Shown: positions 1 to 5,345, counted from the first letter of the stretch. The stretch: 5,345 bases of DNA from an uncultured Ilumatobacter sp. (GCA_937891565.1 CALAHA010000155.1:1-5345); one strand, 5' to 3'. Program-made: numbers and translations. The notes: generated from the letters alone by a model not told the origin.

Positions 1-1057
1 CGATGTCGAAGCGGTGCGGGTCGTTGAAGACGCGCTCGTCACGGTTGCCCGAGTTGTAGAACATGACGACCTTGTCGCCGGCCTTCACAGGAAAACCGTT
101 GATGTCGGTGTCGTCGGTTGCGGTTCGACGGAAGTGGATGACGGGGGTCGACCACCGCACCATTTCCTCCATGGCGGTTTTGGCGTGCGTGTCAAAGTCG
201 CCGTAGAGCAGTTCGCGCTGTTCGGGGAAGTCGGTGAGCGCCTTCATGCCGTGGCTGATGGCGTTGCGCGTCGTCTCGTTCCCGGCGACGACGAGCAGGA
301 TGAAGAACGAGCCGAACTCTTGCGGCGTCAGCTCTTCGCCGTCGACGACAGCAGTCATCATTGCCGACGTGATGTCATCTTGAGGGTCGGCGCGGCGGCT
401 CTCACCGAGGGCCTGGGCGTAGGTGAACATCTCGAGCGAGTGCGTCATCAGGTCGTTGTATGACGTGACGAAATCAGGGTCACCGATGCCGAGGATCGTG
501 TTGGTCCAGGCAAAGATCTGGCCGTAGTCCTCCGGAGGAATACCCATCATGTCGCAGATGATCTCAAGGGGGAGTGCTGCTGCAACGTGCTCGACGAAGT
601 CGCACGTTTTGTCGGCGAACTGCTCCTGGATCCGCTCGACGATCAGCTTCGCCTTGCTGACAACCATTGCTTCGACCTTGGCGACTTCCTTCGGTGTGAA
701 GCCCTTCGAGACGATTGAGCGGAGGCGGTAGTGCTTCGGATCGTCCATGTTGATCATCGACCCGAAGAACTCGCTCATCTCCTGGGGGAGGTCGCCGATA
801 TTTGAGCCCTGGCCGGAGCAGAAAAGCTTGGCGTTTCGGCTGACGGCCCAGATGTCTTCATGTCGGGTGAGTGCGTAGTAGCCGGCACCCGGCGGGAACG
901 GCGAGTCTTCGATGACGCGTTCTTCGAAGTGCTGAAGTTCGGGGGTGTCACGAAGCAGTTTGAAGGTGGCCTCGCGTATATCGCGTGGCCCTGCCCAGAA
1001 CTCCAGGTCAGAGAGATCGATTTGGTCGAGGGAAATGTCGGCAGCGTTGGGCGGCAT
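1..1057 (-). CDS. Cytochrome P450, CYP124/125/142-like (C-terminus cut by window edge)
   Basis: This is a haem-thiolate monooxygenase, probably cytosolic and fed electrons by a ferredoxin and reductase encoded elsewhere. The 352 visible residues read without a break from ATG at 1057. The I-helix oxygen-activation motif AGNETTRN is at residues 258-265, with the Glu261-Thr262 acid-alcohol pair. The K-helix ExxR motif is Glu298-Met-Val-Arg301, and the PxRF meander motif (FNDPHRFD) is at 344-351. The cysteine loop FGxGxHxCxG should lie just beyond position 1; about 70 residues are missing from a usual length near 420. The wording around the I-helix and the stretch HFRRTATDDTDING resemble actinobacterial CYP124, CYP125 and CYP142, which oxidise the terminal carbon of methyl-branched lipids or sterol side chains. 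The family is clear but the substrate is inferred. An in-frame GTG at 1066 is less likely as the start because a candidate -10 element overlaps it. Confidence 0.93.
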   Translation of the reverse strand, partial: MPPNAADISLDQIDLSDLEFWAGPRDIREATFKLLRDTPELQHFEERVIEDSPFPPGAGYYALTRHEDIWAVSRNAKLFCSGQGSNIGDLPQEMSEFFGSMINMDDPKHYRLRSIVSKGFTPKEVAKVEAMVVSKAKLIVERIQEQFADKTCDFVEHVAAALPLEIICDMMGIPPEDYGQIFAWTNTILGIGDPDFVTSYNDLMTHSLEMFTYAQALGESRRADPQDDITSAMMTAVVDGEELTPQEFGSFFILLVVAGNETTRNAISHGMKALTDFPEQRELLYGDFDTHAKTAMEEMVRWSTPVIHFRRTATDDTDINGFPVKAGDKVVMFYNSGNRDERVFNDPHRFDI

Positions 1058-1084
1058 GGGTCGCACTGTAGATACCTGTGACCC
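1058..1084. promoter_or_regulatory. Imperfect inverted repeat, candidate operator
   Basis: The arms GGGTCGCA (1058-1065) and TGTGACCC (1077-1084) are complementary at 7 of 8 positions around an 11-base spacer. The repeat abuts the P450 start codon and covers the candidate -10 element at 1065-1070. A protein bound here would block P450 transcription and could also affect the divergent deacetylase gene. No regulator is encoded in the window, and the sequence does not match the KstR-type motif I know. Calling it an operator is inference from position and symmetry. Confidence 0.35.
1065..1070 (-). promoter_or_regulatory. Candidate -10 element of the P450 gene (leaderless start)
   Basis: On the minus strand the hexamer TACAGT matches the actinobacterial TANNNT -10 pattern. 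It lies 7 bases before the ATG at 1057, so transcription would begin at or next to the start codon. No Shine-Dalgarno sequence precedes this ATG, which agrees with a leaderless mRNA. No good -35 hexamer is seen at the usual spacing. Such hexamers are frequent by chance, so support is modest. Confidence 0.4.
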
Positions 1085-1161
1085 CGTATTGCAGAGTTCA
1101 CCGTCTTCGTTTCTGGCGACTTGAGCGACGGAGCCGACTGCAGGCCGTGCGTGGTGGTTAA

Positions 1162-1887
1162 ATGTCCTCGATGCTGAACCTCTCTGAAATCGAACGTGTT
1201 CTCGTCGTTACGGCGCACCCGGACGACGTCGACTTCGGTGCAGCCGGCACCGTCGCGAACATGACCGATGCAGGCATCGAGGTGGTGTACTGCCTCGTGA
1301 CCGATGGCCAAGCCGGCGGTTTTGATCACTCGATCCCGCGCGACGAAATGGCCTCTATCCGCCGCGCAGAGCAAACCAACGCGGCGGCAGCGGTCGGCGT
1401 CACTCGGCTTATCTTCCTCGGGCATATGGACGGCGCAGCGGTTGCTGACATGGCAATGCGCCACGACATCAGCAAGGTCATCCGCGAGGTGCGCCCGCAG
1501 GTGGTCATCACGCACAACCCGATGCGCAATCTCGACTCGACGTATGGCTCGCACCCTGACCACATCGCCACGGGAGAAGCCACGATGTGTGCCGTCTACC
1601 CGGACGCACGCAACCCGTTTGCGTTCCCGGGGTCTGAATGTGCCGAGCTCGAAGACTGGGCTGTCAGCGAAGTCTGGGTGATGCTCGGAGCAGAGGCGAA
1701 CGATTTCGTCGACATCACCGAGCAACTCGACCGCAAGATCCGAGCATTGCGCTGCCACGCGAGCCAGCATCGTGATCCGGACGCTATGGAAGAACGGGTG
1801 CGTGAGTGGTGGAAGAGCATCGCAGCAGAGCGAGGAAGGCCTGAAGGCACCAGTGCAGAAGCGTTCCGAGTGGTCGATACAAAATAA
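1162..1887 (+). CDS. PIG-L/LmbE family zinc deacetylase
   Basis: This is a 241-residue, probably cytoplasmic zinc hydrolase of the family that removes acetyl groups from N-acetylglucosamine-type substrates; MshB, Mca and BshB belong to it. The hallmark AHPDD is at residues 18-22: His19 and Asp22 are the expected zinc ligands and Asp21 the general base. SHPDH at 130-134 supplies the remaining histidines, with His134 the likely third ligand and His131 the likely catalytic one. The region around T47-D48-G49 fits the usual TDG loop. It is shorter than MshB or Mca (about 290-300 residues), so I do not assign a mycothiol role; the substrate is unknown. The start at 1162 has a weak GGTGG at 1153-1157, only 4 bases away. 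Met4 (ATG at 1171) is a possible alternative, and the conserved core begins after both. The gene diverges from the P450 gene and ends 68 bases before a convergent gene. Confidence 0.9.
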   Translation: MSSMLNLSEIERVLVVTAHPDDVDFGAAGTVANMTDAGIEVVYCLVTDGQAGGFDHSIPRDEMASIRRAEQTNAAAAVGVTRLIFLGHMDGAAVADMAMRHDISKVIREVRPQVVITHNPMRNLDSTYGSHPDHIATGEATMCAVYPDARNPFAFPGSECAELEDWAVSEVWVMLGAEANDFVDITEQLDRKIRALRCHASQHRDPDAMEERVREWWKSIAAERGRPEGTSAEAFRVVDTK

Positions 1888-1955
1888 TTCCTCACGACCT
1901 TCTTTCCTCAAGACCTTGCTGCAGGCGAAAGGGGATGACCAGGGTTGTAAGTGCT
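1888..1955. other. Convergent intergenic gap, no clear terminator
   Basis: This gap separates the plus-strand deacetylase (TAA at 1885-1887) from the minus-strand unknown gene (TAG at 1958-1956). It has a T/C-rich stretch and GACCTT twice, plus weak CCTT/AAGG pairing around a CTGCAG. I see no stem followed by a T-run on either strand. The two transcripts may overlap or end by a Rho-like mechanism. Confidence 0.5.
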
Positions 1956-2411
1956 CTACAGGTTGTGGGCGTGTGGCCGTGCGGCGCACACGAGCACGGC
2001 ATCGAGGTCACTTGGGCACAGGCTGGCCGTGAGCACGTAGGGCTCGCCGGCACTGGTCAGTTCGGCGAGCGCGAAGCCTTGGCAGCTGTCACGGACGCCA
2101 GTGCCCATCGGGTGCATTGCACTGATTTCCAAGCCGGCTGACTCTGCCTCGGCGGTCCACAAGTGAATGAGGCCTTGACGCAGGGCCGGATCCTCCAGAA
2201 GGTCTGTGCCTTCGAGCGTGAGCGTCACGTTTGAAATGTGTACTGGCTGGAGCGTGTCGATGTCGACGACGTCGCCGCCTAACTCGCCGTCAAGCATGAC
2301 AACAACTGGGCCGCCTGTGGCTGTCGTTGCTCCGACGAAACCGTAGCGCACCACCGGAAATCCGTCGTCGCCAGTTGTGGCGTAACGAACTCGATCGCCG
2401 TGCTGGAACAT
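1956..2411 (-). CDS. Conserved-looking protein of unknown function, SH3-like N-terminus
   Basis: I do not recognise this 151-residue protein. Residues 1-57 have the look of a small beta-barrel of the SH3/KOW type: FQHGDRVRY at the start, then a VVRYGFVG strand, a VVVMLDGEL strand and a closing VDIDTLQPV. Residues 58-151 look like a mixed alpha/beta domain, with a likely helix near LIHLWTAEAESAGLE and hydrophobic strands near the end. There is no signal peptide or membrane segment, so it should be cytoplasmic. The start was chosen because ATG at 2411 lies 2 bases after the TGA of the upstream hydrolase (2416-2414). A longer in-frame reading to 2558 would run through the hydrolase gene and yields an arginine-rich, low-quality N-terminus. 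The tight spacing suggests translational coupling with the hydrolase. No catalytic motif is evident. Confidence 0.75.
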   Translation of the reverse strand: MFQHGDRVRYATTGDDGFPVVRYGFVGATTATGGPVVVMLDGELGGDVVDIDTLQPVHISNVTLTLEGTDLLEDPALRQGLIHLWTAEAESAGLEISAMHPMGTGVRDSCQGFALAELTSAGEPYVLTASLCPSDLDAVLVCAARPHAHNL

Positions 2412-2413
2412 GG

Positions 2414-3265
2414 TCAGCTCACGGAATCCGTTGTTGCGAACTCTTCGAGAACGGCATCGGACAACTCTGGCCAGAGTCGCAGGGCATCGCCAGACCATTG
2501 ATCGAAGGGTCGGTCGGTCAACGCCACGAGCGACACATCGGCGGCTGGGTCGGTCCACATCATGGTGCCGGCGCCCCCAAAGTGCCCGTAGGTGGCGGGG
2601 TCGTTGCGCGGACCTGTCCAGTGCGGTGACTTGTCACCGCGAATTTCAAATCCAAGGCCCCAAGGGCACCGGTCGTAGCGGCCCACGCCCGGAACCATAC
2701 CTCCGAGTGCAGGGAACTGAACACGGACGGTTTCGTCGGCGGTGGCCGATGCCAGGAGGCGTGGAGCGCGTGCCTCAGCCAGAAATCGCACGACGTCGTC
2801 GACTGCGGCCCACACCCCATATGCGGGAGACCCGATCAGCTCGGCAGAGGTCATGCCGAGCGGTTTGAATACGGCGAGCGAGAGGTATTCGGCGAAGGGC
2901 ATTTCAGCATGCGACTCGACCCAAGCAGCAGCGAGTTCGACGCCGCCGTTCGAGTACGTGCGAGTGCGTTCCGGCGCGGCTATGGGATCGGTGCCCATGA
3001 AGCTGTACCCGCCTGCATGGCTCAGGAGGTGTCGCAGCGTGCAGCCAGGTTGCCCAGCAAATTGCTCGTCAATGACGGCGTCCAGGTCGACGATGCCTTC
3101 TTCGACGGCAACGAGTGCCGCCCAGGCGGTCATTGGTTTGCTGAGTGACGCGAGCCGAAACCTTGCGTCGGCGTCGCCACGAGTGGAGACAACAGAACCG
3201 CCCTGCATCACGGCGCCAGCCACCGTTGGTACCGGCCAAGCAGTACAGAGATCGAGCGCCGTCAT
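2414..3265 (-). CDS. Serine hydrolase, beta-lactamase class C/AmpC-like (PF00144 type)
   Basis: This is a 283-residue active-site-serine hydrolase of the beta-lactamase/penicillin-binding-protein fold. The three family motifs are in order: SxxK as Ser40-Leu-Ser-Lys43 (nucleophile and base), YxN as Tyr104-Ser-Asn106, and HxG as His228-Phe-Gly230, in the place of KTG. The stretch LRHLLSHAGG at 77-86 is also typical. There is no signal peptide, so it probably acts in the cytoplasm as an esterase or amidase and not as an antibiotic-resistance enzyme; the substrate cannot be told. The start is ATG at 3265, 19 bases after the DAHP synthase stop. A longer reading to ATG 3361 would overlap the DAHP synthase C-terminus by 77 bases and add a low-complexity leader. 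No good Shine-Dalgarno is seen. The gene is followed after 2 bases by the unknown 151-residue gene. Confidence 0.88.
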   Translation of the reverse strand: MTALDLCTAWPVPTVAGAVMQGGSVVSTRGDADARFRLASLSKPMTAWAALVAVEEGIVDLDAVIDEQFAGQPGCTLRHLLSHAGGYSFMGTDPIAAPERTRTYSNGGVELAAAWVESHAEMPFAEYLSLAVFKPLGMTSAELIGSPAYGVWAAVDDVVRFLAEARAPRLLASATADETVRVQFPALGGMVPGVGRYDRCPWGLGFEIRGDKSPHWTGPRNDPATYGHFGGAGTMMWTDPAADVSLVALTDRPFDQWSGDALRLWPELSDAVLEEFATTDSVS

Positions 3266-3284
3266 TGGTGGCTGCGGGGAGCGA

Positions 3285-4640
3285 TCAGGTGAAATCTTGG
3301 ATGAGTTCGGCGACCCGGAATGCCAGGTCGACGCCCTGCCGAGCGTTGAGGCGTGGGTCACAGACGGTCTCGTAGCGGCTGTTCAGGTCGGCATCAACCA
3401 GTTCGTCGCCGCCGCCGAGGCATTCGGTGACGTTCTCGCCGGTCAGTTCGACATGGATGCCGCCGGGCCAAGTGCCCTCGGCGCGGTGGGCACGAACAAA
3501 GCCACCGATTTCGCGCACGATGTCGTCGAAGTGGCGAGTTTTACGACCGCTCGGAGCGGTGTAGGTGTTGCCGTGCATCGGGTCGCAGGCCCAGACGACG
3601 GGGTGGCCGGCGTCGGAGATGGCACGCAACAGCGGGCGCAGGTTTTCTTCGATGTTGTCGGCGCCCATCCGGGTGATCAGTGTGAGGCGACCGGGGATGC
3701 GCGACGGGTTGAGGATTTCGCACAGCTCAATGAGCTCGTCGCCGGTCATGGTCGGGCCAACTTTGCAACCAATGGGGTTGCCGACGCCGCGGAGAAACTC
3801 GACGTGCGCGCCATCAAGTTCGCGGGTGCGTTCGCCGATCCAGAGCATGTGGGCCGAGCAGTCGTACCAGTCGCCGGTGATCGAGTCGCGACGAGTGAGG
3901 GCTTCTTCGTAGCCAAGGATCAGAGCTTCGTGGGAGGTGAAGACGTCGACTTCGCTGAGGTTTGAGTTGGCCTCGGTTTCGATGCCGCACGCGCGCATGA
4001 AGCTGAGAGCACGATCGATCTCGCGGGCGAGCTTGTCGTAGCGCTGTCCTTCGGGGCTTGACGCCACGAACTCTTGGGTCCACGAGTGGACCCGATTCAA
4101 GTCGGCGAAGCCTCCCTTGGTGAAGGCGCGCAGCAGGTTCAGCGTCGAGGCCGACTGATGGTAGGCCTGAACCAGGCGTTCAGGGTTTGGGGTGCGAGCA
4201 GCCTCTGTAGCGGTGGCGTCGTTGACGATGTGGCCACGGAAGGAGGGGATCTCGAGATCGCCAACCATTTCGGTGTCGGATGAGCGCGGCTTGGCAAACT
4301 GACCGGCGATCCGGCCGACCTTCACGACGGGAACGCCGACCGAGTAGGTCAGCACGACGGCCATTTGCAAGATGACCCGGAGCTTCTCGCGAATGTTGTC
4401 GGCGGAGAACTCTTCGAAGCTTTCGGCGCAGTCGCCGGCCTGGAGGAGAAAGGCATTGCCGGCTGCCACTTGTGCAAGCTCGGCCTGCAGCGAGCGAGCT
4501 TCACCTGCAAAAACGAGGGGTGGTAGCGTCGAGATTTGCTTCAGCGACGAGTCGAGTGCGCCGAGGTCAGGCCATGACGGCTGTTGTTTGACAGCGCGTT
4601 CCTGCCACGATTGCGCCGTCCACGTTCCCCTGGGTTCCAT
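3285..4640 (-). CDS. 3-deoxy-D-arabino-heptulosonate 7-phosphate synthase, class II
   Basis: This 451-residue cytosolic enzyme condenses phosphoenolpyruvate with erythrose 4-phosphate, the first committed step of the shikimate pathway to chorismate and aromatic amino acids. The four metal ligands expected from the Mycobacterium tuberculosis enzyme are present: Cys71 (GDCAESF, 69-75), His356 (DPMHGNT, 353-359), Glu398 (HVELTGENVTEC, 396-407) and Asp428 (CDPRLN, 427-432). Arg110 in KVGRIAGQFAKPRS and the GERTR segment at 269-273 supply expected substrate contacts. Length is close to the 462 residues of the mycobacterial protein. The N-terminus (PPLVFAGEARSL, 40-51) and GVGNPIG (285-291) read more like the plant-type subgroup and lack about 16 N-terminal residues of the mycobacterial form. 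Feedback control may therefore differ. It is first in a likely three-gene transcript with the serine hydrolase and the unknown protein. The symbol could be aroF, aroG or aroH, so I leave it empty. Confidence 0.97.
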   Translation of the reverse strand: MEPRGTWTAQSWQERAVKQQPSWPDLGALDSSLKQISTLPPLVFAGEARSLQAELAQVAAGNAFLLQAGDCAESFEEFSADNIREKLRVILQMAVVLTYSVGVPVVKVGRIAGQFAKPRSSDTEMVGDLEIPSFRGHIVNDATATEAARTPNPERLVQAYHQSASTLNLLRAFTKGGFADLNRVHSWTQEFVASSPEGQRYDKLAREIDRALSFMRACGIETEANSNLSEVDVFTSHEALILGYEEALTRRDSITGDWYDCSAHMLWIGERTRELDGAHVEFLRGVGNPIGCKVGPTMTGDELIELCEILNPSRIPGRLTLITRMGADNIEENLRPLLRAISDAGHPVVWACDPMHGNTYTAPSGRKTRHFDDIVREIGGFVRAHRAEGTWPGGIHVELTGENVTECLGGGDELVDADLNSRYETVCDPRLNARQGVDLAFRVAELIQDFT

Positions 4641-4646
4641 AAGTGC

Positions 4647-4652
4647 AGGCTA
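4647..4652 (-). promoter_or_regulatory. Candidate -10 element of the DAHP synthase gene (leaderless start)
   Basis: On the minus strand TAGCCT fits the TANNNT pattern and ends 6 bases before the ATG at 4640. That is the geometry expected when the first transcribed base is the A of the start codon. No Shine-Dalgarno lies in the 12 bases before the ATG. A TTGGAG sits upstream, but only 8 bases away, too close for a -35 element. This promoter would lie downstream of the sigma-gene terminator, giving the DAHP synthase row its own start. Confidence 0.42.
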
Positions 4653-4696
4653 TCGAAGCACTCCAACTTGGCCTTGCCTGAATTTCTCGCCGACGA

Positions 4697-4785
4697 GGCG
4701 GTCTGAAAAAGAAAGCTGCGGCGGGGATGCATCCCCGCCGCAGCTCAAACATTCGGTTCGCTTTTTGGCGGAAGCTCAGACCGCC
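4697..4785. repeat. 10-bp inverted repeat flanking the terminator palindrome
   Basis: GGCGGTCTGA (4697-4706) is the exact reverse complement of TCAGACCGCC (4776-4785). The arms enclose the 32-bp terminator palindrome. The right arm overlaps the stop codon and also forms one side of the hairpin at 4763-4789, so the two pairings exclude each other. Confidence 0.6.
4706..4745 (-). terminator. Rho-independent terminator of the sigma factor gene
   Basis: Positions 4714-4745 are a perfect 32-bp palindrome, beginning AGCTGCGGCGGGG and centred on ATGCAT. As RNA it gives a G+C-rich stem of about 14 pairs with a 4-base loop. Read on the minus strand it is followed at once by TTTCTTTTTC, the T-run expected of an intrinsic terminator. 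It begins 30 bases after the sigma gene's stop codon. On the plus strand no T-run follows (CAAAC), so it acts on minus-strand transcripts. Confidence 0.88.
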
Positions 4786-4789
4786 AAAA
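4763..4789 (-). repeat. Inverted repeat enclosing the sigma gene stop codon
   Basis: TTTTGGCGG (4763-4771) and CCGCCAAAA (4781-4789) are exactly complementary around a 9-base loop that contains the TGA stop (4778-4776). On neither strand is the stem followed by a T-run, so it is not an obvious second terminator. It could protect the mRNA 3' end or affect termination of translation; that is inference. Confidence 0.6.
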
Positions 4790-5345
4790 TGCGTTCGGCG
4801 TCGTCGCGGAGGCCGGCGACTGCACGGCTGACGAGACGACGGGCTGCTTCGGCGGTGACACCGAGCTGCTCGCCGACTTCGCGGAAGCTCTTGCGCTCGC
4901 CGTCGACGAGGCCGAAACGGGCTTCGACAGCGAAACGCGCACGGGCATCGAGTGTGTGCAGCAGTTCGTCGAGCAGCTCGCTATCGACGAGCGTCATCAC
5001 GTGATCTTCCGGCGTGCCGTCACCGTTCGCCATCAGGTCGCCGAGGGTCGCGTCGCCATCGTCGCCGACGGTCTTGTCGAGGCTGACCGGAGTGGTCAGG
5101 CGATGCAGCTCGGCATTGGTCTGGTCGAGAGTCTCGCCGTCGCCCGATGCCTGGCGCAGGGCTGCCCGGAGGCTGGCTGAACGATCGCCCGGGATGCGGA
5201 TGAGGCTGGCCTTCTGGTCGAGGGCACGGCCAATTGCCTGACGGATCCAGAACGTGGCGTAGGTGGAGAACTTGAAGCCACGACGCCAGTCGAACTTGTC
5301 GACGGCGTGCTCGAGGCCCAGGTTGCCCTCCTGGATGAGGTCGAG
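4776..5345 (-). CDS. RNA polymerase sigma factor, sigma-70 family (N-terminus cut by window edge)
   Basis: The visible 189 residues run from sigma region 2 to the C-terminus of a promoter-recognition subunit of RNA polymerase. The start lies beyond 5345. Region 2.2-2.4 is clear: DLIQEGNLGLEHAVDKFDWR at 2-21, then FKFSTYATFWIRQAIGRALD at 24-43 and IRIP at 49-52. A region 3 linker follows, then region 4 from RFGL at 143, with a helix-turn-helix whose second helix spans about 164-180. Compared with the housekeeping factor, region 2.4 has Phe32 for the first tryptophan and Gly39 for a threonine. Region 3.0 lacks the usual His and Glu after IRIP (GDRSAS instead). The recognition helix reads TAEAARRLVSRA where primary factors read TRERIRQIESK. 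These changes point to an alternative (group 2/3-like) factor with altered promoter choice. It ends at TGA 4778-4776, before a strong terminator. Confidence 0.93.
   Translation of the reverse strand, partial: LDLIQEGNLGLEHAVDKFDWRRGFKFSTYATFWIRQAIGRALDQKASLIRIPGDRSASLRAALRQASGDGETLDQTNAELHRLTTPVSLDKTVGDDGDATLGDLMANGDGTPEDHVMTLVDSELLDELLHTLDARARFAVEARFGLVDGERKSFREVGEQLGVTAEAARRLVSRAVAGLRDDAERILAV

Noticed and set aside
14..463. Plus-strand open frame of 149 codons
   Set aside because: It is antisense to the P450, whose I-helix and ExxR motifs are read in the minus frame. It is a shadow.
1064..1066. GTG start for the P450, three codons upstream
   Set aside because: It overlaps the candidate -10 hexamer and has no Shine-Dalgarno. 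ATG 1057 fits leaderless geometry better, though this is not decisive.
1162..1887. Mycothiol enzyme MshB or Mca
   Set aside because: The zinc motifs fit the superfamily, but the protein is about 50 residues shorter and there is no mycothiol gene nearby, so a specific assignment is not supported.
1890..1918. Direct repeat of GACCTT between convergent genes
   Set aside because: Six bases repeated twice is expected by chance, and no stem or T-run accompanies it.
775..1989. Minus-strand open frame of 404 codons
   Set aside because: It crosses the P450 start, the intergenic gap and the deacetylase gene antisense. Its product is rich in Arg, His and Ser with no domain. It is a shadow of the real genes at high G+C.
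2412..2558. Longer N-terminus for the 151-residue unknown protein
   Set aside because: The 49 added residues lie inside the hydrolase coding region, are Arg-rich and do not resemble a domain. ATG 2411 directly after the hydrolase stop is the better start.
2414..3265. Antibiotic-resistance beta-lactamase
   Set aside because: The protein lacks a signal peptide and has HFG in place of KTG, as in many housekeeping esterases and peptidases of this fold. There is no evidence that it acts on beta-lactams.
3266..3361. Longer N-terminus for the serine hydrolase from ATG 3361
   Set aside because: It would overlap the DAHP synthase C-terminus. The added 32 residues look like a frame-shifted reading of that gene. 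ATG 3265 fits the family's usual start about 40 residues before SxxK.
2742..3965. Plus-strand open frame of 407 codons
   Set aside because: It lies antisense to the serine hydrolase and DAHP synthase, both of which have intact catalytic motifs. Its product has no recognisable motif.
4372..5004. Plus-strand open frame of 210 codons
   Set aside because: It is antisense to DAHP synthase and sigma factor and runs through the terminator palindrome. The product is low-complexity, rich in Ser and Arg.

Overview
The window is about 60% G+C by eye, densely coding, with protein families typical of Actinomycetota: a CYP124/125/142-like P450, a PIG-L/LmbE deacetylase, a class II DAHP synthase, a cytoplasmic class-C-type serine hydrolase and a primary-like sigma factor. 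I infer a free-living, possibly aquatic actinobacterium such as a member of Acidimicrobiia. That placement rests on the look of the proteins, not on a marker gene. No intergenic stretch exceeds 300 bases. I see no RNA gene, mobile element, CRISPR array, attachment site or replication origin.

Layout. Positions 1-1057 (minus) hold a cytochrome P450 whose C-terminus, including the haem-cysteine loop, lies off the left edge. It is divergently transcribed from a PIG-L/LmbE deacetylase at 1162-1887 (plus). The 104-base gap between them carries a candidate -10 element and an imperfect palindrome against the P450 start. The deacetylase converges on a minus-strand gene row across a 68-base gap (1888-1955) with no clear terminator. 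Read in its own direction, that row is class II DAHP synthase (4640-3285), serine hydrolase (3265-2414) and a 151-residue protein of unknown function (2411-1956). Spacings are 19 and 2 bases, so the three are probably one transcript. Upstream, also on minus, is the C-terminal 189 residues of a sigma-70 family factor (5345-4776). It is separated from the DAHP synthase by a strong intrinsic terminator built on a perfect 32-bp palindrome.

Function. The DAHP synthase catalyses the first committed step of the shikimate pathway. The serine hydrolase and the unknown protein probably share its expression, but nothing in the sequence ties them to aromatic biosynthesis chemically. The P450 and deacetylase may share a control region. 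The sigma factor is an alternative (group 2/3-like) factor, with changes at several positions that contact promoter DNA in the housekeeping sigma factor.

The window is mostly ordinary chromosome. The points that most merit a second look are the sigma factor's DNA-contact substitutions, the alternative stem-loops at its 3' end, the predicted leaderless starts, and the conserved-looking but unexplained hydrolase/unknown-protein pair behind the DAHP synthase. I found no convincing new defence or mobile system.
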